From an uncultured Saprospiraceae bacterium (GTDB taxonomy: Bacteria > Bacteroidota > Bacteroidia > Chitinophagales > Saprospiraceae), in NCBI GenBank assembly GCA_937921525.1, contig CAKZUM010000319.1, positions 1-5,495 of the forward strand: a stretch of 5,495 nucleotides of DNA. The letters are read 5' to 3'. Under the pieces are notes generated by a model. The model saw only the letters and a list, made by a program, of their open reading frames with translations. It had not been told where the DNA came from and made no database searches. Shown piece by piece: positions 1-4,760 of this stretch; position 1 is the first letter of the stretch; each line of letters begins with the position of its first letter. Made by a program: the position numbers and the translations under genes.

Positions 1-411
1 TCCATACTCAGGAATGCGAGTTGCCCACCAATCAAAGGACACACCGATACAAAAATTTTCAAATAATTGCCGCCCATAGCCCAAGCCGATTTGCTGCTCT
101 CGATATTGTTGAAAACCATAGGAAGATAATTTCAGACCTACTCCGCCTGAAGATAAGGGGCTAACAATACCTACCGATACCGTTTTCAATTCTTTTAATA
201 AAAAACGATTATATACGGAACTAGTAGCTTGCCAAGAAGAGACATGCGCCAATCCAGCAGGATTACTATAAAGACTGTGGACATTTCGGTATAAGAGATT
301 AGAATTGGCTGTGGAAAGTCCTCTTGCACCAGCATTAGGTTTGGCCGTATGCTGTGCTATAGCGGAATAGGGCAATAGCATTGCCAGCGCAAAAAATAGG
401 TGTTTGAACAT
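1..411 (-). CDS. PorV-like outer-membrane beta-barrel protein, N-terminal part (runs off left edge)
   Basis: The reading frame opens with ATG at 411 (complement) and stays open for 137 codons to the window edge, so the C-terminal part is missing. Residues 1-19 form a clear type I signal peptide, with K4 followed by a Leu/Phe/Ala-rich core and a likely cut after AIA before Gln20. The mature start is followed by GARGLSTANSN and then SNPAGLA at residues 49-55, a motif typical of the PorV/PorQ, UPF0164 and FadL-like barrels of Bacteroidota. After that come alternating Gly/aromatic stretches (VGLKLSSYGF, IGLGYGRQLF, CIGVSFDWWA) that look like successive barrel strands. It is therefore probably an outer-membrane protein. 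Whether it serves type IX secretion, as PorV does, or transport cannot be decided from this fragment. It is transcribed away from the metallopeptidase at 828, across a 416-bp spacer. No Shine-Dalgarno site is visible, which is normal for this phylum. Confidence 0.8.
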   Translation of the reverse strand, partial: MFKHLFFALAMLLPYSAIAQHTAKPNAGARGLSTANSNLLYRNVHSLYSNPAGLAHVSSWQATSSVYNRFLLKELKTVSVGIVSPLSSGGVGLKLSSYGFQQYREQQIGLGYGRQLFENFCIGVSFDWWATRIPEYG

Positions 412-571
412 ACTATAAGTGTTTAGAAAATAATAGACTTGATCTTGTTTAAGGACCAAATTCGGTAGTAAATTAAGGAATACTTATTTAAATTCTTACT
501 TCCTTCCTCATAAAAGCGGTAAAACATTATTAGCTTTCGATTATTTTTACTTTTTTGGACAAGATTGACAG
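412..571. other. Intergenic stretch without recognisable gene
   Basis: This AT-rich leader of the minus-strand barrel gene holds no open frame of note. Any promoter for that gene should lie here, but I could not find a convincing Bacteroidota -33/-7 pair (TTG and TAnnTTTG). The best partial match is a TTTG at the complement of about 458-461, and its TA lies at the wrong distance. I see no repeat or RNA gene in this part. Confidence 0.5.
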
Positions 572-782
572 TTTTTTACCACGGATTCACGGATTGTACG
601 CGTTTACATTATTTAAATCTGTGGTTGAGCAAACGAGAGTCATAGGTCAAGGATGATGGCAGAAATTTTCAAAATGGCTGTCATCTTTTCCAGATTCCCA
701 GATAACAGCCACTTTCTAAGTTTCTGCTATCAAGAGATCGTATTTTAACAAGTAGTTTAATCCGTGAATCCGTGGTAAAAAA
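572..782. repeat. MITE-like element with 24-bp perfect terminal inverted repeats
   Basis: Bases 572-595 and 759-782 are exact reverse complements over 24 bp. Each arm starts with a T6/A6 run and contains two tandem CACGGATT units. The inside is also folded: 654-665 pairs with 721-732 (12 pairs, one G-U), and the same register continues with 671-673/713-715, 675-681/705-711 and 683-686/700-703, leaving a loop at about 687-699. A 58-nt left spacer and a 26-nt right spacer separate the ends from this core stem. There is no open frame inside and no clear target-site duplication outside. CCACGGATT-type repeats recur in many bacterial genomes, so this is most likely a non-autonomous or REP-like mobile repeat. 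It sits 45 bp before the metallopeptidase start, so a promoter for that gene may lie inside the element or in the short remaining leader. Confidence 0.8.
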
Positions 783-827
783 TCAGAACAGCATCAATCA
801 TCTTATTAATTAAAACTAAATTTTATA

Positions 828-3287
828 ATGAGAACTACATTTTTAGTCCTATTAACCTTCGTTTTAATGGCGTGTAGTACCGCTGAAAAGATAACCGCTC
901 CCTTAAGCAAAGGAGTTGAAAAGGTGACTAGCAATATTAAAACAGCAAGCACCAAAGGATATTTCAACTATAGCTATGAGGAAGCATCTGGCAAATTATT
1001 TTTAGAAGTAGATAAATTAGATACTGAATTTTTGTACGTCAATTCTTTGGCAGCAGGGGTAGGATCTAATGATATTGGATTGGATAGAGGTCAGCTAGGT
1101 GACACTAGAATTGTAAAGTTTGTAAAAGCAGGGCCTAAGCTACTATTAGTACAGCCCAATTATGATTATCGAGCAGTGAGTGATAATGCAGCAGAGCGGA
1201 AGTCGGTAGAACAAGCCTTCGCACAATCTGTTTTATGGGGTTTTAAAATTGAGTCCTCCACGGGCGGAAAGCATCGAATAGATATGACCAAATTTTTAAC
1301 TAGAGATGCACATAATGTGGCAGGCAGATTAAAACGATCCAAGCAAGGATCATACAAACTAGACCCAAGTCGATCTGCGATCTATGCTCCGATGTGTAAA
1401 GGATTTCCAAAAAATACAGAACTAGAAGCGACACTTACTTTTGTAGGCGAGCCTAAGGGCGGGTATATACGATCTGTAGTTCCAAGTGCGGATGCAGTGA
1501 CGGTACGAATGCACCATTCTTTGATTGAGCTGCCAGACGATGATTATGAGCCAAGAGTTTTCGATCCTAGAAGTGGATATAACGCAATGTCTTATGCAGA
1601 CTATGCCACTCCTATACAAGAACCATTAGTAAAGCGTTTTATTCCAAGACATAGACTAAAGAAGAAGAACCCATCTGAAGCGATGGGCGAGCCAGTTGAA
1701 CCAATTATTTATTATGTAGATAGTGGTGCACCAGAACCCGTTAAGTCCGCATTGATAGAAGGTGCATCTTGGTGGAATCAAGCCTATGAAGCAGCAGGGT
1801 ATAAAAACGCATTTATCGTAAAGGAAATGCCAGTAGATGCAGATCCGATGGATGTCCGATATAATTTAATCCAGTGGGTACATCGGTCTACTAGAGGGTG
1901 GTCTTATGGAGCATCCGTAAGAGATCCTAGAACAGGCGAGATTATTAAAGGACATGTTTCATTAGGTTCTTTACGAGTGAGACAAGATTTTTTAATTGCT
2001 CAAGGTTTAATTTCTCCGTATGAAGAAGGGGCAGTAAATCCTGATGATAAAATGATGCAAATGGCCCTTGCCCGATTGCGACAATTATCGGCGCATGAAG
2101 TAGGACATACCTTAGGCTTAGCGCATAACTTCGCATCCAATGCAAATGATCGAGCGTCTGTAATGGATTATCCGCATCCATATATTACCGTGAAGGACGA
2201 TGGTACTTTGGACTTTTCCGAGGCCTATGATGTTGGTATCGGAGAGTGGGATAAGCGAACCATTATGTACGGTTACAAAGATTTTGCAAAAGAGGAAGAT
2301 GAAGAAGCTGGATTAAGAGAGATTCTAAAAGAAAATAATAAAATGGGATTGAAGTACATCTCGGACAGAGACGCTCGCCCTGCATACGGCGCACATCCAT
2401 ACGGTCACTTGTGGGATAATGGAACTAGTGCTGCTGGAGAATTAGATCGTTTATTAGAGGTACGTAAAAAAGCCTTGGCTCGATTTGGCGAAAACAGCAT
2501 TAGAGACAATGCCCCAATGGGTACTTTAGAAAAAGTCTTAGTGCCCTTATACCTAGCACATCGTTATCAGGTAGAAGGAGCCGTGAAGGTGATTGGTGGA
2601 GTAGATTATTCCTATGCTAGTAAAGGCGATGGCCAAACGGTGGCAAAGGTAGTTGCTCCCGAAATGCAAAAAGAAGCCTTCACTAGTTTGATGAATACAT
2701 TAGACCCTATGAATTTAAGTATTCCTGAACGAATCTTGCGCTTAATCCCACCGCCACCAATGGGTTATAGTAGAGATCGGGAATCTTTTAATATTCATAC
2801 AGGGATTACTTTTGACCCCATCGGTGCAGCAGAGGCAGCAGCAGCGCATACAATCAATATGTTGCTACAACACGAACGCTTGGCTAGGATAATCGAGCAT
2901 CATGCTAGAGACTCTAGACAGATGTCTTTAAATGAATTTTTATCCAAAATGGCTGTGATGATTAATGCGAAAGATGGCTATACGCCGATGGAGCAAGAAA
3001 TCGCTCGGGCTGTAGAAAAAATATTCTTCCTACGCTTATTAGGCTTAGCAGCATCCGATCATGGCAATCAGCAAGTGAACGCTGTGGCCTTATTGAAGAT
3101 TAACGAGATTGGAGAATTGATGGCACGTTCTGGAAAGTCTACCTCTGATGTAGGGGAGCAAGCGCATTATTTATATCTACTTCAAAAAATTGCTGCTTTC
3201 CGAATGAATCCAGCTCAGTTTAAAATACCGGAAGCACCTGAGTTGCCGGATGGTTCGCCGATTGGGACAATTGGGTGCGGGCATTAG
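828..3287 (+). CDS. Zinc-dependent metallopeptidase lipoprotein (DUF5117/DUF4953 type)
   Basis: The gene encodes 819 residues and is complete. Residues 1-16 are a lipoprotein signal peptide with a lipobox-like LMAC (Cys16), so the enzyme is probably exported and lipid-anchored. The N-terminal third (about 40-270) is beta-rich, with the look of the DUF5118/DUF5117 region. The catalytic domain carries HEVGHTLGLAH, giving zinc ligands His423, His427 and His433 and general base Glu424. SVMDYP follows, with Met446 as a probable Met-turn, which is the metzincin pattern HExxHxxGxxH plus Met. The helical C-terminal half fits DUF4953 and ends in LPDGSPIG, a usual end for this family, plus a short IGCGH tail. 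The protein should hydrolyse peptides in the envelope or outside the cell; its substrate is unknown. The ATG at 828 is chosen because the signal peptide begins directly there. It stands alone: the next plus-strand gene starts 178 bp downstream, beyond palindrome A. No catalytic residue is missing. Confidence 0.93.
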   Translation: MRTTFLVLLTFVLMACSTAEKITAPLSKGVEKVTSNIKTASTKGYFNYSYEEASGKLFLEVDKLDTEFLYVNSLAAGVGSNDIGLDRGQLGDTRIVKFVKAGPKLLLVQPNYDYRAVSDNAAERKSVEQAFAQSVLWGFKIESSTGGKHRIDMTKFLTRDAHNVAGRLKRSKQGSYKLDPSRSAIYAPMCKGFPKNTELEATLTFVGEPKGGYIRSVVPSADAVTVRMHHSLIELPDDDYEPRVFDPRSGYNAMSYADYATPIQEPLVKRFIPRHRLKKKNPSEAMGEPVEPIIYYVDSGAPEPVKSALIEGASWWNQAYEAAGYKNAFIVKEMPVDADPMDVRYNLIQWVHRSTRGWSYGASVRDPRTGEIIKGHVSLGSLRVRQDFLIAQGLISPYEEGAVNPDDKMMQMALARLRQLSAHEVGHTLGLAHNFASNANDRASVMDYPHPYITVKDDGTLDFSEAYDVGIGEWDKRTIMYGYKDFAKEEDEEAGLREILKENNKMGLKYISDRDARPAYGAHPYGHLWDNGTSAAGELDRLLEVRKKALARFGENSIRDNAPMGTLEKVLVPLYLAHRYQVEGAVKVIGGVDYSYASKGDGQTVAKVVAPEMQKEAFTSLMNTLDPMNLSIPERILRLIPPPPMGYSRDRESFNIHTGITFDPIGAAEAAAAHTINMLLQHERLARIIEHHARDSRQMSLNEFLSKMAVMINAKDGYTPMEQEIARAVEKIFFLRLLGLAASDHGNQQVNAVALLKINEIGELMARSGKSTSDVGEQAHYLYLLQKIAAFRMNPAQFKIPEAPELPDGSPIGTIGCGH

Positions 3288-3305
3288 GGAGTGGGAGAGC
3301 AGAGC

Positions 3306-3410
3306 AAAAATCATACATCATATTTCATAAATCATACATCATAAATCCATGTGGCTCAAATCAGGTGGATTTAAGATGTATGATGTAAGATTTAAAATTT
3401 ATGATTTTTT
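3306..3410. repeat. Palindromic repeat, copy A (intact)
   Basis: The left arm 3306-3349 and right arm 3366-3409 are complementary at about 36 of 44 positions, around a 16-nt loop containing GGCTCAAATC. The arms are built from short ATCATACATCATA-type units. Copies B (from 3848) and C (4116-4219) lie in the same orientation, and their first 24 bases are identical to those here. The ends are A5 on the left and T6 on the right, flanked by AGAGC on both sides (3301-3305 and 3411-3415), which may be a target-site duplication. The element begins 18 bp after the metallopeptidase stop. The transcript would form a long hairpin ending in a U-run, so it could also act as that gene's terminator. Compared with B and C it has about 7 extra bases in the right arm. 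Confidence 0.85.
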
Positions 3411-3465
3411 AGAGCCGTTTAAAAATCGAAAACATCAACTAAATAAAAAACTAAACACCCACGCT

Positions 3466-3828
3466 ATGGGAAAAACAACGCCACAAGAACTGGAAGATAG
3501 ACTTATAGATTTTGCCTCACGAATAATTGATGTAGTGGAAGCACTACCCAAAGGACCAATAGCCAGGCATTTAGGCGGTCAAGTGGTACGTTCAGGTACT
3601 TCACCTGCACTAAATTATGGGGAAGCTAGAGGCGCAGAATCTGCCTCTGATTTTGTTCATAAATTAAGAATCTGCTTGAAAGAGTTGCGAGAGACCTTCA
3701 TCTGTATAAAAATTATTAATAAAAGAGATTGGTTTAATGAAGGAAAATTGAAAGCGATCTTGAAAGAAAATAATGAATTGATTGCCATTTTTGTAAGTAG
3801 TATTCGGACGCATGGTAAGAAAACGTAG
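3466..3828 (+). CDS. Four-helix-bundle protein (S23 / 23S rRNA intervening-sequence protein family)
   Basis: The gene encodes 120 residues, the usual size for this family (TIGR02436, PF05635). Recognisable family positions are VVRSGTSPALNYGEARGAES (residues 40-59) and the helix DFVHKLRICLKELRET (62-77), followed by an amphipathic last helix around ENNELIAIFVSSIRT. Family structures are up-and-down four-helix bundles that form oligomers. Members were first found inside 23S rRNA intervening sequences and are related to the Avd accessory protein of diversity-generating retroelements, but the role of stand-alone copies is unknown. I start at ATG 3466 (MGKTTPQE), not at the in-frame ATG at 3349, because residues from the earlier start (such as MYDVRFKIYD) are translated palindrome A. 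There is no rRNA and no reverse transcriptase in the window. Palindromes A and B lie 56 bp upstream and 19 bp downstream. It is probably cytosolic, since no signal peptide is present. Confidence 0.9.
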   Translation: MGKTTPQELEDRLIDFASRIIDVVEALPKGPIARHLGGQVVRSGTSPALNYGEARGAESASDFVHKLRICLKELRETFICIKIINKRDWFNEGKLKAILKENNELIAIFVSSIRTHGKKT

Positions 3829-3847
3829 ATAGCATTTAGACGTGCGG

Positions 3848-4077
3848 AAAAATCATACATCATATTTCATACATCATAAATCATAAATCCATCTAGCTCA
3901 AATCATGTTAGATTTAAGATGTAAGACCTGCCTGCGTGCCTATAAATCGCCTTAATTTGTCCAGCAACAGGAAGTTGCGGGACAAAAAGGCTAACATTAT
4001 TGTCCAAAACAAGAATTGCAAAAACTTATGTATATACGATAGCGTGTTGGCAGGCAGGTTCAAAATTTATGATTCTT
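3848..4077. repeat. Palindromic repeat, copy B (split by an insertion)
   Basis: The left arm and loop (3848-3925) match copies A and C, and the first 60 bases differ from C at only one or two positions. After GTAAG the match breaks off and resumes at about 4059 with TTCAAAATTTATGATT, which is the far end of the right arm. The 3926-4059 block lies in between. With the block removed, copy B has the same length and order as copy C, so the insertion came after the repeat was in place. The repeat starts 19 bp after the four-helix-bundle stop codon and has the same orientation as copies A and C. Confidence 0.8.
3926..4059. mobile_element. Small nested insertion with CCTGCCTGC inverted ends
   Basis: Bases 3926-3935 (ACCTGCCTGC) and 4050-4059 (GCAGGCAGGT) are exact inverted repeats bounding 134 bp that interrupt palindrome B. 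Inside is a strong hairpin: 3956-3968 pairs with 3974-3986 with one A/G mismatch around an AGGAA loop, and GCCTT/AAGGC outside it can extend the stem. A second TTGTCC occurs at about 4000-4005. The block is more GC-rich at its ends than its host repeat and has no credible open frame. The uninterrupted copies A and C show the empty site, and no target duplication is evident. It is too short to encode a transposase, so it would be a non-autonomous element or a REP-like repeat moved by something elsewhere. Its family is not identified. Confidence 0.65.
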
Positions 4078-4115
4078 CCTGTTCTATCGAAAAAATGGGT
4101 AGTAACAACGTATGC

Positions 4116-4219
4116 AAAAATCATACATCATATTTCATACATCTTAAATCATAAATCCATCTAGCTCAAATCGTGGTGGATTTATGATGTATGATTTAAA
4201 ATTTATGATATAAGATTTT
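4116..4219. repeat. Palindromic repeat, copy C (intact)
   Basis: The left arm 4116-4159 and right arm 4177-4219 are largely complementary around a loop containing CTAGCTCAAATC, which it shares with copy B. It starts only 38 bp after the end of copy B and has the same orientation as A and B. It begins with A5 and ends with T4, but no clear direct repeats flank it. No coding sense is likely: frames through it read as YDxxFKIYD-like low-complexity peptide. Confidence 0.85.
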
Positions 4220-4254
4220 GCTGTCCTCAAAAAGCACAAGGTAAGAAAAAAACA

Positions 4255-4309
4255 GGGGACACCCGAAGTGGATGTCCCCCTGACCTATATAGGTCGCTCG
4301 GGGTTTTTT
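4255..4309 (+). terminator. Terminator-like structure with competing hairpins
   Basis: Hairpin I is GGGGACA (4255-4261) with TGTCCCC (4273-4279). Hairpin II is the perfect 14-bp palindrome GACCTATATAGGTC (4282-4295). An alternative stem encloses hairpin II by pairing CCCC (4277-4280) with GGGG (4300-4303), and TTTTTT follows directly at 4304-4309. The alternative stem uses bases that hairpin I also needs, so the two exclude each other, as in attenuators. It can serve as an intrinsic terminator for transcripts coming from the four-helix-bundle side. No gene follows closely (the next starts at 4761), so a regulatory role is uncertain. Confidence 0.55.
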
Positions 4310-4312
4310 AGT

Positions 4313-4340
4313 AAAAAAGTCAAAGCCGTTTCGGGCTTTG
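4313..4340 (-). terminator. Minus-strand terminator-like hairpin
   Basis: CAAAGCC (4321-4327) pairs with GGCTTTG (4334-4340) around GTTTCG. Read on the minus strand, the stem is followed by AC and then six T (4318-4313), which is the form of an intrinsic terminator. It faces the plus-strand hairpin at 4255-4309 across the shared sequence TTTTTTAGTAAAAAA. No minus-strand gene is visible to the right inside the window, so it would end either a leftward non-coding transcript from 4340-4760 or antisense read-through. Confidence 0.45.
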
Positions 4341-4387
4341 TAAATGGCTATTTGAAGTATTTAAACTAAAAAAATCTCGATACAAGT

Positions 4388-4471
4388 AGGTGTCAAAACC
4401 AACTTCTATCTAACAAATATAAGTAATTGTTATTGGTTTTATATTGTTAGAAAGTAGAAATTTAGACATCT
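4388..4471. repeat. Imperfect inverted repeat
   Basis: The left arm (about 4388-4422) and right arm (about 4437-4471) match in inverse. AGGTGTC pairs with GACATCT near the ends, and TTCTAT plus CTAACAAATATAA matches TTATATTGTTAG plus AAAGTAGAA nearer the centre, with small gaps. The centre lies near 4430. It is AT-rich and non-coding, with no similarity to palindromes A-C that I can see. It may be a decayed repeat element or a structured leader. Bases 4341-4387, just before it, show nothing recognisable. Confidence 0.5.
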
Positions 4472-4503
4472 GTTAATCAAATTCCAAAGTAAACGCACAT
4501 CCA

Positions 4504-4705
4504 AACCACAACGGGATAGTTGAAGATGAGTAACCTCGGATGAAATCCGAGGGGAATAAAGTATACACACATCTAGTAATTACGGAGTAGTTGAATTGGA
4601 AAGTAGTCAAACATCTTGTTCAACTATTACGTATTAACTAGATGTAGACATCGAAAACCCTCGGATTACATCCGAGGTTATTCGAGTTCAACCACTCCGT
4701 GGTTA
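4504..4705. repeat. 200-bp palindrome of two inverted REP-like hairpin units
   Basis: The same small hairpin, CCTCGGAT-NNN-ATCCGAGG, occurs at 4534-4552 and 4659-4677 (loops GAA and TAC). Each has a conserved flank: AACCAC, a few bases, GTTGAA, then a short spacer and TAACCTCGG. The two units lie in opposite orientations. The sequence between them is also palindromic about base 4607, with ACATCTAG (4569-4576) against CTAGATGT (4638-4645) and GTTGAA (4590-4595) against TTCAAC (4619-4624). A GTTGAA-type box thus occurs four times in alternating directions. Such paired inverted hairpins resemble the BIME pairs that RAYT (TnpA-REP) transposases mobilise. No such transposase is in the window, so that link is inference. 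It ends 55 bp before the nucleotidyltransferase start. Confidence 0.75.
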
Positions 4706-4760
4706 GCTGTTTCTTTCGTACAACTTAGACTTACTGAGTTTTTTTTACTCAAGTACAATT

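Noticed and set aside
412..827. Bacteroidota -7 promoter (TAnnTTTG) for either diverging gene
   Set aside because: Only partial matches were found, none with both boxes at the usual spacing, so no promoter was called.
3466..3828. Avd accessory gene of a diversity-generating retroelement
   Set aside because: The fold is related, but no reverse transcriptase and no template/variable repeat pair with adenine substitutions is present in the window.
3466..3828. Intervening sequence inside 23S rRNA
   Set aside because: Flanking DNA is repeat and protein-coding sequence, with no rRNA helices on either side.
3657..3863. 68-residue minus-strand open frame, considered as an antitoxin-like partner
   Set aside because: It lies antisense to the four-helix-bundle gene and begins in palindrome B, and it has no recognisable fold.
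3936..4154. 72-residue open frame
   Set aside because: It runs through the nested insertion and into palindrome C, so its length comes from repeat DNA. The peptide shows no domain character.
3306..4219. CRISPR array from the repeated ATCATACATCATA units
   Set aside because: The repeats are long palindromes at uneven spacing (542 and 268 bp), with a gene between the first two copies and no regular spacers or cas genes.
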